64,000 nucleotides of DNA from Agrobacterium vitis (GTDB lineage: Bacteria; Pseudomonadota; Alphaproteobacteria; Rhizobiales; Rhizobiaceae): NCBI RefSeq assembly GCF_014926405.1, contig NZ_JACXXJ020000005.1, forward strand, positions 2,547,001 through 2,611,000, written 5' to 3'. Position 1 is the stretch's first letter, and every line of letters starts with the position of its first letter. Below, piece after piece: positions 46,502 to 54,301 of the stretch. The position numbers were made by a program, and so were the translations under genes. The notes under the pieces are model-generated. The model made no database searches and had not been told where the DNA came from. It worked only from the letters and a program-made list of their open reading frames with translations.

Positions 46502-47833
46502 TTACTTCTGGTCTCCCTGAACAAGGATCTCGATCCGTCGGTTTGCAGCGGCCAGCGGGTCCTCCGGCTTCAACAGCCGGCGATCGGCAAAGCCGGACAC
46601 CTGGGTAATACGGTTTTGTGCGAGCCCGCCGCGCACCAGCATGTAATAGGCCGAATGGGCGCGTGACATCGACAGGCCCCAGTTGTCATTATCAGGGCCT
46701 TTATATTGACGTGCGTCGGTGTGGCCCCTGATGACCACGGCACCCTGGCGGTCCGCCAGCAACTTGCCGATCTTTTCCATCGCCAAAACCATTTCCTTGC
46801 GAGGCACGGCGGAGCCGACATCGAACATCGGAGCCTGGGATTGGTCGGTCAGTGTTATCAGCAATCCACCTTCAGCCGGCTGCACAATCAACCCCTCGGC
46901 CAATTTACCCGCGACACCGCCAATTTCAGAGGCGATCTGCTGCTTAAGCTGGTCCGCCTGCTGTGTCTGATCGCTATCAGCCGATGCATTCTGCTCTTCA
47001 CGGGCAACCTGCTTGGGATCAGGTCGCGCCTTGGGAACGGCGATGGCTACCTGCTGACCGTCGATTTCGACCTGCGGCTTTGCCTCAGGCTGAGACTTCG
47101 ACGGGGGAGTGCCCTGCGCTACATCCGTTGCGGCTGCGGCCGCCGCCGCAGAAGCCTGCTGATCGACCGGTTTTTGCGCGAATGGATCAGGCTTTGCCGT
47201 CTCGGCCACAGTTTGCTGCTCGCCAGGCTTGGCTTTACCCGGCGTACCCTGCGCCGTCTGCATCTGCTGGCTCCAGAAATCCGGATCGAACGGGTCGCGG
47301 TAAGCCTCGCCGCCCGACGCGCCAGTGGACGGGCCGGATTCACTGGCTCCGCCTTCACCCTTGGCGCTGACATTGGCTTGCTGACCAACTTCCTGGGCAA
47401 TTTCGGCCAGGACGGAATAGGGATTTTCGAACAGGTCCGCTTCCGAATAGACTGGCTTATCACCCGAGGTCGAGGTCATGTCCTCGCCGGTTGCCGCCGC
47501 CTTGCCGAGCGTTTCTTCCTCGGCCTTGATTTTCGAGCGTTCTTTGCTTTCCTCGCCTTCGGCCTGATCGACCGGCTTTTTCACGCCCTTCTCGGTTGGC
47601 TTTTCATCGGCTAGCTTGATCGGATTGAAATAGCTGGCAACCGAAGCGGTCGTCTTCTCATTGGCGGCATTGACCAGCCACATGACCAGGAAGAAGGCCA
47701 TCATCGCTGTCATGAAGTCGGCATAGGCAATCTTCCAGGCGCCGCCATGGGCGCCATCGTGATCGCCGCCGCCATGCCGCTTGATAACGATGATCTCGTT
47801 CTTGCCGTGGTGGTGATTTTCAGCGTCGCTCAT
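46502..47833 (-). CDS. motB: Flagellar stator protein MotB
   Basis: A 443-residue stator subunit anchoring MotA to peptidoglycan. The single membrane helix ([20 protein letters not shown], about residues 34-53) contains the proton-accepting Asp in YADFMTAM. A long Lys/Glu/Gln-rich linker (about 75-290) is larger than in enterobacteria. The OmpA-like C-terminal domain has [19 protein letters not shown] and ANRRIEILV. Its start overlaps the FliH-like gene by 4 bases. MotA is not in this window. Confidence 0.94.
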   Translation of the reverse strand: MSDAENHHHGKNEIIVIKRHGGGDHDGAHGGAWKIAYADFMTAMMAFFLVMWLVNAANEKTTASVASYFNPIKLADEKPTEKGVKKPVDQAEGEESKERSKIKAEEETLGKAAATGEDMTSTSGDKPVYSEADLFENPYSVLAEIAQEVGQQANVSAKGEGGASESGPSTGASGGEAYRDPFDPDFWSQQMQTAQGTPGKAKPGEQQTVAETAKPDPFAQKPVDQQASAAAAAAATDVAQGTPPSKSQPEAKPQVEIDGQQVAIAVPKARPDPKQVAREEQNASADSDQTQQADQLKQQIASEIGGVAGKLAEGLIVQPAEGGLLITLTDQSQAPMFDVGSAVPRKEMVLAMEKIGKLLADRQGAVVIRGHTDARQYKGPDNDNWGLSMSRAHSAYYMLVRGGLAQNRITQVSGFADRRLLKPEDPLAAANRRIEILVQGDQK

Positions 47834-48480
47834 GCCAGAACTTTCTTCAGACTGGCCGTCCAGGCGGAAATCCGGGTGACCAATGCTGCTCCACCGACGT
47901 CGACCGTCAGGTCGAGATCATCGGCCTCGACATGTTTAAGCAACAGGTCTTGACCTTCCATGAGGTCGGCAAGTTGCTTGAACAGCGCGGCAGGTCCGGT
48001 AACGGTGATCTGCCCTGCCGCTCCCTCCAGGACAGCGGCCTTCAACAGGCCGGAAATATCCTCCAGGGCCTTGTCGACAAGCAGATCCGATAGCAGGGGC
48101 GCCAATGTCTCGACCGTCTGGCTACCAACAATGCGCGACAGGTCCGAGGCGATCTGCTGAAGCCCGTCTGCAATCACACGCGCCAGCTCCGCCTGATGCT
48201 TTTCCGTCAGTTCCTGAAGCGCTTCGGCATGAGCCTTTTCGAGAGTGCTGAGCTCTTCGGCGTGACGTTCATCCGCCGCCTTGCCCCCCGCGTCCTGGCC
48301 TTCCGCATAAGCTTCCTGCCGCTCTTTTTCCACATCCACCGGATCTGGCTGAGGAAGCTCAAGCATCGGCATATCCGGAAACATCAACGCGTCATCGTTG
48401 AAACTCACAGGCTCCGCCACCATCGGCGCTGGCCGAGGTGCAGAGAAATCCTTCAGATAATGAGCGAGCGGCATCGTCAT
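47830..48480 (-). CDS. FliH-like protein upstream of motB
   Basis: A protein of 216 residues. A glutamate/glutamine/alanine-rich coiled coil (about residues 50-105, for example [15 protein letters not shown]) precedes a globular C-terminal part with VADGLQQI- and [21 protein letters not shown] helices. This resembles FliH, the regulator of the FliI export ATPase: coiled coil followed by the GxxxG-like repeats and a C-terminal domain. Confidence is limited because FliH is poorly conserved. ATG 48480 has GGGAGA about 8 bases upstream. It is the first gene of the mot operon. Confidence 0.6.
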   Translation of the reverse strand: MTMPLAHYLKDFSAPRPAPMVAEPVSFNDDALMFPDMPMLELPQPDPVDVEKERQEAYAEGQDAGGKAADERHAEELSTLEKAHAEALQELTEKHQAELARVIADGLQQIASDLSRIVGSQTVETLAPLLSDLLVDKALEDISGLLKAAVLEGAAGQITVTGPAALFKQLADLMEGQDLLLKHVEADDLDLTVDVGGAALVTRISAWTASLKKVLA

Positions 48481-48849
48481 GTCATTTTCTCCCGGACCTT
48501 ACGGCCCTTATCGTCGAGACCGCGCCTATGGCGTTATCGACGCACAATACCTTCGGCCGGGTAAGGCCCAAAGCTTAAATCATCAACCTGATGCCCGGGA
48601 TCATTTTCAGGACCCTTTCAGGACATGCAGGATGTCACAGGCGGCCCGATCTCCCGCATGACGGCGAACACAAACACCTGTTTCATGATGTCGAAGCTAG
48701 GCGGCCAAACTTGCGCGAGGATTTTCTCAAGGCGGTCAGGCATGCCGATTGGCACTCACCCTACATAATTTAACGGGATTGGGCAGGTTTAGGACGAAAA
48801 TGCCCCGGCGGATTTTGCAGTCATATCGGCTGCATCCCCTGAAAATATG
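48481..48849. promoter_or_regulatory. Control region of the FliH-like/mot operon
   Basis: About 370 bases without a convincing gene on either strand; the short frames lack protein-like composition. One TTTAAC motif occurs near 48768. It likely contains the promoter of the mot operon on the minus strand. Confidence 0.45.
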
Positions 48850-48881
48850 TTGGACCGCGCCAGGGCAGTTGCGCGGTCCAA
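48850..48881 (-). terminator. Terminator of flagellin gene 1
   Basis: TTGGACCGCGC (48850-48860) and GCGCGGTCCAA (48871-48881) form a perfect 11-bp stem with a 10-base loop; CATATTTTC follows on the minus strand. It lies 75 bases after the flagellin stop. Confidence 0.75.
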
Positions 48882-48955
48882 CGATTCCACCAGATGCCGA
48901 TGACCGGCGGCACGGCAGAAAGGGAAAATTGTAACTCCGGCCCGTTGTCGAAAAA

Positions 48956-49918
48956 CTACTTGAAGAGCGTCAGGATGTTTTCGGCATTGGTATTGGCAAT
49001 CGACAGCGCCTGGATGCCAAGTTGCTGCTGCGTTTGCAGCGCCTTGATCTTGGTTGACTCCTCGTTCATATCCGCATCCACCAGACGTCCGACGCCCTTG
49101 TCGATCGTATCGCTGAGGTTTTTAACGAACGTATCCTGGGAATCGATACGGCTGCTGATCGCACCCAAGGTCGAAGCAGAATCGGTCAGATCCTGAAGCA
49201 TTTTATCGACGGCTGAAATCATGCCATCGAGATCGTCATTGGACATGTCGGTGGTCAGGGTGATTTCTGTGCCGGTGGCAGGCGTCGTCGACTCCGCATC
49301 CAGCAGGTAATAGGTGCCTGTCGTGGTGGTCGTACCGTAAGCCCAGGTTGCAACCGTGGTGCGTGTCAGGATGCCGTTTTCAGCATTCTGGGTATCGATC
49401 AGCGTCGATTCCGACGTGTTGAACTTCAAAGTGGTGACCGACACTGTACCGTCGCTGGCGCGGTTAAAGGAGGCAACCATTTCCTTGGTGGTGGGAGGAT
49501 TGGTCGATTCGTTGTACAACCAGTTTTCGCCGGAGAATGAAGCGGATTCGGCAATGGAGGCGAGCTGGTTCTTCAGCTCGTTGATTTCCTGGTTGATCTT
49601 GTCCTTGTCCACGCCCGGTTCACGCGCCGCAACCAATTTGGACTTGATCGAACTGAGCACGTCAATACTGGAGTCCAGACCTGTATAAGCGGTATCTGCT
49701 TTTGAAGCAGCAAGCCCCAGAGCATCCTGAACCGTGGAAAGCGCCTTGTTATCGGAGCGCATCGTGGTCGCAATCGACCAATAGGCGGCATTGTCTTTGG
49801 CGCTGTCGACTTTATAGCCGGACGAGATTCTGTTCTGCGTCGTCTCCATGTTCTGGTCGATGCCACGGAGAGTCTGCAGAGCCGCCATAGCGGAGGTATT
49901 GGTCATAATGCTGGTCAT
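48956..49918 (-). CDS. Flagellin (copy 1, most divergent)
   Basis: A 320-residue filament subunit. The N-terminal coiled coil (MTSIMTNTSAMAALQTLRGI, then RISSGYKVDSAKDNAAYWSI) and the C-terminal helix ending IKALQTQQQLGIQALSIAN are standard for rhizobial flagellins. Its central region (about residues 140-230) differs clearly from the other four copies, which share theirs almost exactly. The ATG at 49918 lies 4 bases after GGGGCA in the conserved leader; an upstream in-frame ATG at 49930 would fall within that leader. It is the last of five tandem genes. Confidence 0.95.
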   Translation of the reverse strand: MTSIMTNTSAMAALQTLRGIDQNMETTQNRISSGYKVDSAKDNAAYWSIATTMRSDNKALSTVQDALGLAASKADTAYTGLDSSIDVLSSIKSKLVAAREPGVDKDKINQEINELKNQLASIAESASFSGENWLYNESTNPPTTKEMVASFNRASDGTVSVTTLKFNTSESTLIDTQNAENGILTRTTVATWAYGTTTTTGTYYLLDAESTTPATGTEITLTTDMSNDDLDGMISAVDKMLQDLTDSASTLGAISSRIDSQDTFVKNLSDTIDKGVGRLVDADMNEESTKIKALQTQQQLGIQALSIANTNAENILTLFK

Positions 49919-49922
49919 AGAG

Positions 49923-49990
49923 TGCCCCATGAAGGTGAAGGGACATGCCGGATTTATGGAAGACACCGGCAACGCTGGTCTGCTTCATGC
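49923..49990 (-). promoter_or_regulatory. Flagellin leader RNA structure (copy 1)
   Basis: Read on the minus strand: GCATGAAGC (49990-49982), a TGCCGG/CCGGCA hairpin (49946-49951 with 49966-49971), TGTCCC (49945-49940), and GGGGCA (49928-49923) 4 bases before the ATG. TGTCCC can pair with GGGGCA over 6 bases including one G-U, hiding the ribosome-binding site. Confidence 0.6.
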
Positions 49991-50030
49991 ACGTCGGCTA
50001 CGCTCTTGCCCTGGTAGCCAACCCAACGTT

Positions 50031-50073
50031 GTTAACAGATTATTAACCCTGAATTAGTTAACAAATGGTTAAC
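50031..50073. promoter_or_regulatory. Phased TTAAC repeats upstream of flagellin 1
   Basis: Four TTAAC motifs begin at 50032, 50043, 50058 and 50069, with spacings of 11, 15 and 11 bases. They form two similar units (GTTAACAnnnnnTTAAC). This is the pattern expected for tandem half-sites of an OmpR-type regulator. Confidence 0.5.
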
Positions 50074-50143
50074 GGGGTTATCAAAGTTTTAATAGGTCTA
50101 AACGAATTCCTAATTTTTTCAAGACCAAAGAAAAGCAGGCATG

Positions 50144-50169
50144 AAAAAAGCCGCAGCGGGTGCTGCGGC
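50144..50169 (-). terminator. Terminator downstream of flagellin gene 2
   Basis: GCCGCAGC (50150-50157) and GCTGCGGC (50162-50169) form a perfect 8-bp stem with a 4-base loop and are followed on the minus strand by six T residues (50149-50144). It lies about 155 bases after the stop codon of flagellin 2, leaving an unusually long 3' region. Confidence 0.9.
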
Positions 50170-50255
50170 TTTGATAAACATCGTGGATCCAACACATCGG
50201 GCAAGGACCATTCCTGGCCTCCCAACGGTAGTCGTCTCTGGCTTTGTGAACCCTA

Positions 50256-50282
50256 CAAGCCATTGTTGTGGCTTGTTTTTTT
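50256..50282 (+). terminator. Plus-strand terminator-like hairpin after flagellin 2
   Basis: CAAGCCA (50256-50262) and TGGCTTG (50269-50275) form a perfect 7-bp stem followed by seven T residues on the plus strand. No plus-strand gene is known here. It could terminate an antisense RNA or simply be a stem in the flagellin 3' region. Confidence 0.55.
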
Positions 50283-50323
50283 CATTTTCAGGAGAAAGGC
50301 GTAAACGCCTTCGAACCCTCGTC

Positions 50324-51286
50324 TTATTTGAACAACGACAGAATGCTTTCGGAATTGGAATTGGCAATCGACAGAGACTGGATACCCAGTTGCTGCTGCG
50401 TCTGCAACGCCTTCAGCTTGGTCGATTCCTCGTTCATGTCCGCATCCACCAGACGGCCCACACCTGTGTCGATCGTGTCGCTCAGGTCCTTGATGAAGCT
50501 GTCCTGCAACTTCAGGCGTGATGTGGTCGCACCGATGGTGGAGGCAGCATCGGTCATGTTGGACAGCATCTTATCGACGGCTGAGACCATGCCGTCAATC
50601 TCGTCGTCGCTGGTCGTCGAGGTCAGCGTCACTTCGCTCGCACTACTGGTATTACCCCCGACAGAGGAAATCAGGTAATAGGATGCCGTCGTCGTCGTTG
50701 TACCATAGGCATAGGTTGCGACGGTTCCCTTTGTCAGAAGACCGCCGTCACCCGCCTCGTCATTGATCAGGATCGAGTTGGTCGTATCGAAGGAGATCGT
50801 CTTGATCGAGACATTGCCATCATTCCCACGAACGAAGGAGCCAACCATTTCCTGGGTCGTGCCTTCGGCTTCGCTGTTGTCATACAGCCAGTTCTCACCG
50901 TTAAACGACGCGGACTTGGCAACAGAACTCAGCTGGTTCTTCAGCTCAACCAGCTCCTTGTTGATCTTTTCCTTGTCCACGCCCGGTTCGCGGGCAGCAA
51001 CCAGCTTGGCCTTGATGTCGGTAACCACATCGATCGCCGATTTCATGCCGGTATAGGCCGTATCCGTCTTGGCGGAACCAAGGCCGATGGCATCCTCAAC
51101 GGCACCGAGCGCCTTGTTGTCCGAGCGCATCGTCGTGGCAATCGACCAATAGGCAGCATTATCGGATGCATTCTCAACCTTGTAGCCGGACGAAATCCTG
51201 TTCTGTGTCGAATTCATATCGTCGGAAATCGACCGCAGGGTCGAAAGTGCTGAAATTGCAGCGGTATTTGTCATCAAGCTCGTCAT
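50324..51286 (-). CDS. Flagellin (copy 2)
   Basis: A 320-residue filament subunit exported by the flagellar type III system without a cleaved signal. It begins MTSLMTNTAAISALSTLRSI and has RISSGYKVENASDNAAYWSI, the conserved flagellin N-domain. The C-terminal domain ends KLKALQTQQQLGIQSLSIAN. Its central region from about residue 140 to 240 is nearly identical to copies 3 to 5. It has its own leader and terminator, so each flagellin gene appears to be a separate transcript. Confidence 0.95.
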   Translation of the reverse strand: MTSLMTNTAAISALSTLRSISDDMNSTQNRISSGYKVENASDNAAYWSIATTMRSDNKALGAVEDAIGLGSAKTDTAYTGMKSAIDVVTDIKAKLVAAREPGVDKEKINKELVELKNQLSSVAKSASFNGENWLYDNSEAEGTTQEMVGSFVRGNDGNVSIKTISFDTTNSILINDEAGDGGLLTKGTVATYAYGTTTTTASYYLISSVGGNTSSASEVTLTSTTSDDEIDGMVSAVDKMLSNMTDAASTIGATTSRLKLQDSFIKDLSDTIDTGVGRLVDADMNEESTKLKALQTQQQLGIQSLSIANSNSESILSLFK

Positions 51287-51291
51287 AAAAG

Positions 51292-51362
51292 TGCCCCTTG
51301 AGGTGATTGTTTTGGAAAGGGACAGACCGGATTTAGACCGGTAACATTGGTCGGCTTCATGC
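51292..51362 (-). promoter_or_regulatory. Flagellin leader RNA structure (copy 2)
   Basis: On the minus strand: GCATGAAGC (51362-51354), an ACCGG/CCGGT hairpin (51326-51330 with 51338-51342), TGTCCCTT (51324-51317) and AAGGGGCA (51299-51292), 5 bases before the ATG. The last two can form an 8-bp helix with one G-U. Confidence 0.62.
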
Positions 51363-51641
51363 CCGCCGGATCTCTATCTGCTCGTCCGGCCCAGTGCTTT
51401 CGTGAACACAGAAAACACCAGCATGGTTAACGAAACATAAATTTGAAAAAATATTAACCATACAACGAGGATGCATGCAGGCTTGCGCCTTCCATTCCCA
51501 TCATAGGGAAATTTAATTTTTCTTATTTATCAACCACTTGAAATACCGTTTGGATTATTCCCACGACGAACGAAACTTCGCCATTCCCTGAACCAGCACA
51601 ATCGATAAGACGTCCGCCAAGGCGCTTTTTGCTAACAAGAT
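51363..51641. other. Spacer upstream of flagellin 2
   Basis: Non-coding and AT-rich. TTAAC occurs at 51428-51432 and 51455-51459 (27 bases apart), and probably marks the promoter region of flagellin 2. Confidence 0.45.
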
Positions 51642-51670
51642 AAAAAAATAGCCGGGCTTTCGCCCGGCTA
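51642..51670 (-). terminator. Terminator of flagellin gene 3
   Basis: TAGCCGGGC (51649-51657) and GCCCGGCTA (51662-51670) form a perfect 9-bp stem with a 4-base loop; seven T residues follow on the minus strand. It lies 30 bases after the stop codon. Confidence 0.93.
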
Positions 51671-51700
51671 TGCATTTGGTGATTCTCGATGCCCTTAGGC

Positions 51701-52663
51701 TTAACGGAACAGCGACAGCACGTTTTCGGAGCTGGAGTTGGCGATCGACAGAGACTGGATACCCAGCTGCTGCTGTGTCTGCAACGCCTTCAGCTTGGTC
51801 GATTCCTCGTTCATGTCCGCATCTACCAGACGGCCCACACCCGTGTCGATCGTGTCGCTCAGGTCCTTGATGAAGCTATCCTGCAACTTCAGACGTGATG
51901 TGGTCGCACCGATGGTGGCAGCCGCATCCGTCATGCTGGTCAGCATCTTGTCAACCGAGGCAACCATGCCATCGATCTCATCATCGCTGGTCGTCGAGGT
52001 CAGCGTCACTTCGCTCGCACTACTGGTATTACCCCCGACAGAGGAAATCAGGTAATAGGATGCCGTCGTCGTCGTTGTACCATAGGCATAGGTTGCGATG
52101 GTTCCCTTTGTCAGAAGACCGCCGTCACCCGCCTCGTCATTGATCAGGATCGAGTTGGTCGTATCGAAGGAGATCGTCTTGATCGAGACATTGCCATCAT
52201 TCCCACGAACGAAGGAGCCAACCATTTCCTGGGTCGTGCCTTCGGCTTCGCTGTTGTCATACAGCCAGTTCTCGCCGTTAAACGACGCGGACTTGGCAAC
52301 AGAGCCCAGCTGGTTCTTCAGCTCGGTCAGTTCCTTGTTGATCTTGTCCTTGTCCACGCCCGGTTCGCGGGCGGCAACCAGCTTGGCCTTGATATCGGAG
52401 ACGACACTGATTGCCGATTCCATGCCGGTATAGGCCGTGTCTGTCTTGGCTGCACCAAGGCCGATGGCGTCTTCAACGGCACCGAGCGCCTTGTTGTCCG
52501 AGCGCATCGTCGTGGCAATCGACCAATAGGCCGCATTGTCCGACGCGCTCTCGACCTTGTAACCGGACGAAATCCGGCTCTGGGTGGTCTCCATATCGGA
52601 GCTGATCGACCGCAGCGTGGAAAGTGCTGAAATCGCAGCAGTGTTCGTCATAATACTCGTCAT
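51701..52663 (-). CDS. Flagellin (copy 3)
   Basis: A 320-residue flagellin, nearly identical to copy 4 over the whole length and to copies 2 and 5 in the middle. The N-domain reads MTSIMTNTAAISALSTLRSI and RISSGYKVESASDNAAYWSI; the C-domain contains LKLQDSFIKDLSDTIDTGVG. A few substitutions separate it from copy 4 (for example DKDKINKELTELKNQLGSV versus DKEKINKELAELKNQLSSV). It carries its own leader and a strong terminator. Confidence 0.95.
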   Translation of the reverse strand: MTSIMTNTAAISALSTLRSISSDMETTQSRISSGYKVESASDNAAYWSIATTMRSDNKALGAVEDAIGLGAAKTDTAYTGMESAISVVSDIKAKLVAAREPGVDKDKINKELTELKNQLGSVAKSASFNGENWLYDNSEAEGTTQEMVGSFVRGNDGNVSIKTISFDTTNSILINDEAGDGGLLTKGTIATYAYGTTTTTASYYLISSVGGNTSSASEVTLTSTTSDDEIDGMVASVDKMLTSMTDAAATIGATTSRLKLQDSFIKDLSDTIDTGVGRLVDADMNEESTKLKALQTQQQLGIQSLSIANSSSENVLSLFR

Positions 52664-52669
52664 AGGCGT

Positions 52670-52742
52670 TGCCCCTTATGGAACTGGAAACGGAAGGGAC
52701 ATCCCGGGCTCCTTCCCGGCGAACGACGGCTCCGCTTCATGC
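52670..52742 (-). promoter_or_regulatory. Flagellin leader RNA structure (copy 3)
   Basis: On the minus strand: GCATGAAGC (52742-52734), a CCGGG/CCCGG hairpin (52704-52708 with 52715-52719), TGTCCCTT (52701-52694) and AAGGGGCA (52677-52670), 6 bases before the ATG. The two last segments can form an 8-bp helix that covers the ribosome-binding site. Confidence 0.62.
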
Positions 52743-52990
52743 CATTAATCTTTTTAAACAAGAGATTAATCCGTCGTTTTGATGTTTTTATTTAAACCCA
52801 GTTAGGTTAATTCTTGCTAAATCAGGAGAGAAAATTATTCAAAAAATTTTATGAAATGGTGATTCGTTGATCGATAACGAGCAACTTGAGTTTTATTCAA
52901 AAGGATAACCAAGACCGAAGTCGTCATGTGCTCATATGATCGGAAACGGGTGCAGTCCAGAATTGTAGAACAGCACATTCCAGATACGAA

Positions 52991-53022
52991 AAACAAAATA
53001 GCCGGGCTCATCACCCGGCTAT
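52991..53022 (-). terminator. Terminator of flagellin gene 4
   Basis: ATAGCCGGG (52998-53006) and CCCGGCTAT (53014-53022) form a perfect 9-bp stem with a 7-base loop; TTTGTTT follows on the minus strand, 30 bases after the stop codon. It resembles the terminator of copy 3. Confidence 0.88.
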
Positions 53023-53051
53023 AGATGTTTCGATGCTGCGGAACTTGAATG

Positions 53052-54014
53052 CTAGCGGAACAGCGACATAACGTTTTCGGAGCTGGAGTTGGCGATCGAC
53101 AGAGACTGGATACCCAGCTGCTGCTGCGTCTGCAACGCCTTCAGCTTGGTCGATTCCTCGTTCATGTCCGCATCCACCAGACGGCCCACACCTGTGTCGA
53201 TCGTGTCGCTCAGGTCCTTGATGAAGCTATCCTGCAACTTCAGACGTGATGTGGTTGCACCGATGGTGGAGGCAGCATCCGTCATGCTGGTCAGCATCTT
53301 GTCAACCGAGGCAACCATGCCATCGATCTCATCATCGCTGGTCGTCGAGGTCAGCGTCACTTCGCTCGCACTACTGGTATTACCCCCGACAGAGGAAATC
53401 AGGTAATAGGATGCCGTCGTCGTCGTTGTACCATAGGCATAGGTTGCGACGGTTCCCTTTGTCAGAAGACCGCCGTCACCCGCCTCGTCATTGATCAGGA
53501 TCGAGTTGGTCGTATCGAAGGTGATCGTCTTGATCGAGACATTGCCATCATTCCCACGAACGAAGGAGCCAACCATTTCCTGGGTCGTGCCTTCGGCTTC
53601 GCTGTTGTCATACAGCCAGTTCTGACCGTTGAACGACGCGGACTTGGCAACAGAACTCAGCTGGTTCTTCAGCTCGGCCAGTTCCTTGTTGATCTTTTCC
53701 TTGTCCACGCCCGGTTCGCGAGCAGCAACCAGCTTGGCCTTGATATCGGAGACGACACTGATTGCCGATTCCATGCCGGTATAGGCCGTGTCTGTCTTGG
53801 CTGCACCAAGGCCGATGGCGTCCTCAACAGCACCGAGCGCTTTGTTGTCCGAGCGCATCGTCGTGGCAATCGACCAATAGGCCGCATTGTCCGACGCGCT
53901 CTCGACCTTGTAACCGGACGAAATCCGGCTCTGGGTGGTCTCCATATCGGAGCTGATCGACCGCAGCGTGGAAAGTGCTGAAATCGCAGCAGTGTTCGTC
54001 ATGATACTCGTCAT
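53052..54014 (-). CDS. Flagellin (copy 4)
   Basis: A 320-residue flagellin with MTSIMTNTAAISALSTLRSI at the start and the shared C-terminal LKALQTQQQLGIQSLSIANS. It differs from copy 3 at only a handful of residues. In the middle it shares a Thr in NVSIKTITFDTTN with copy 5, where copies 2 and 3 have Ser. This places a conversion-tract boundary between gene pairs. It has its own leader and terminator. Confidence 0.95.
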   Translation of the reverse strand: MTSIMTNTAAISALSTLRSISSDMETTQSRISSGYKVESASDNAAYWSIATTMRSDNKALGAVEDAIGLGAAKTDTAYTGMESAISVVSDIKAKLVAAREPGVDKEKINKELAELKNQLSSVAKSASFNGQNWLYDNSEAEGTTQEMVGSFVRGNDGNVSIKTITFDTTNSILINDEAGDGGLLTKGTVATYAYGTTTTTASYYLISSVGGNTSSASEVTLTSTTSDDEIDGMVASVDKMLTSMTDAASTIGATTSRLKLQDSFIKDLSDTIDTGVGRLVDADMNEESTKLKALQTQQQLGIQSLSIANSSSENVMSLFR

Positions 54015-54020
54015 AGGCCT

Positions 54021-54090
54021 TGCCCCTTGAATGACACATAGGAAGGGACATTCCGGGCTATTCCCCGGTGAAATTCGGCTCGCTTCATGC
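54021..54090 (-). promoter_or_regulatory. Flagellin leader RNA structure (copy 4)
   Basis: On the minus strand: GCATGAAGC (54090-54082), a CCGGG/CCCGG hairpin (54053-54057 with 54064-54068), TGTCCCTT (54050-54043) and AAGGGGCA (54028-54021), 6 bases before the ATG. An 8-bp helix between the last two is possible. TTAAC motifs lie directly upstream at 54093, 54104 and 54112. Confidence 0.62.
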
Positions 54091-54240
54091 GATTAACATT
54101 CAATTAACAGGTTAACCTGCCGATTTCGATAGCCCGTTTTAACTCAGACACAGTTAAAAATATCCTAACAGAGAATTACGTGATTAATTTATATAAAAAT
54201 ATCCATATTTTACTTGGTTAATACATTATTAAATTAATGA

Positions 54241-54274
54241 AAAATTAAAAAAGGCCGGACTGAATGCCCGGCCT
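54241..54274 (-). terminator. Terminator of flagellin gene 5
   Basis: GGCCGG (54254-54259) and CCGGCC (54269-54274) form a 6-bp stem with a 9-base loop, followed on the minus strand by TTTTTTAATTTTT. It lies 27 bases after the stop codon. Confidence 0.88.
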
Positions 54275-54301
54275 CTTCGTTTCGTATGCCTATGTCGGTT
54301 A

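Noticed and set aside
49918..49972. Longer flagellin 1 start giving 18 extra residues (MPVSSINPACPFTFMGHS)
   Set aside because: The extension lies inside the conserved leader structure, and flagellins normally start at MTSIMTN; they are exported without such extensions.
50119..50367. 82-codon minus-strand frame spanning the end of flagellin 2 and its 3' region
   Set aside because: It overlaps the flagellin C-terminus in another frame and runs through the terminator stem, whose repeats give the alanine-rich stretch. No ribosome-binding site was noticed.
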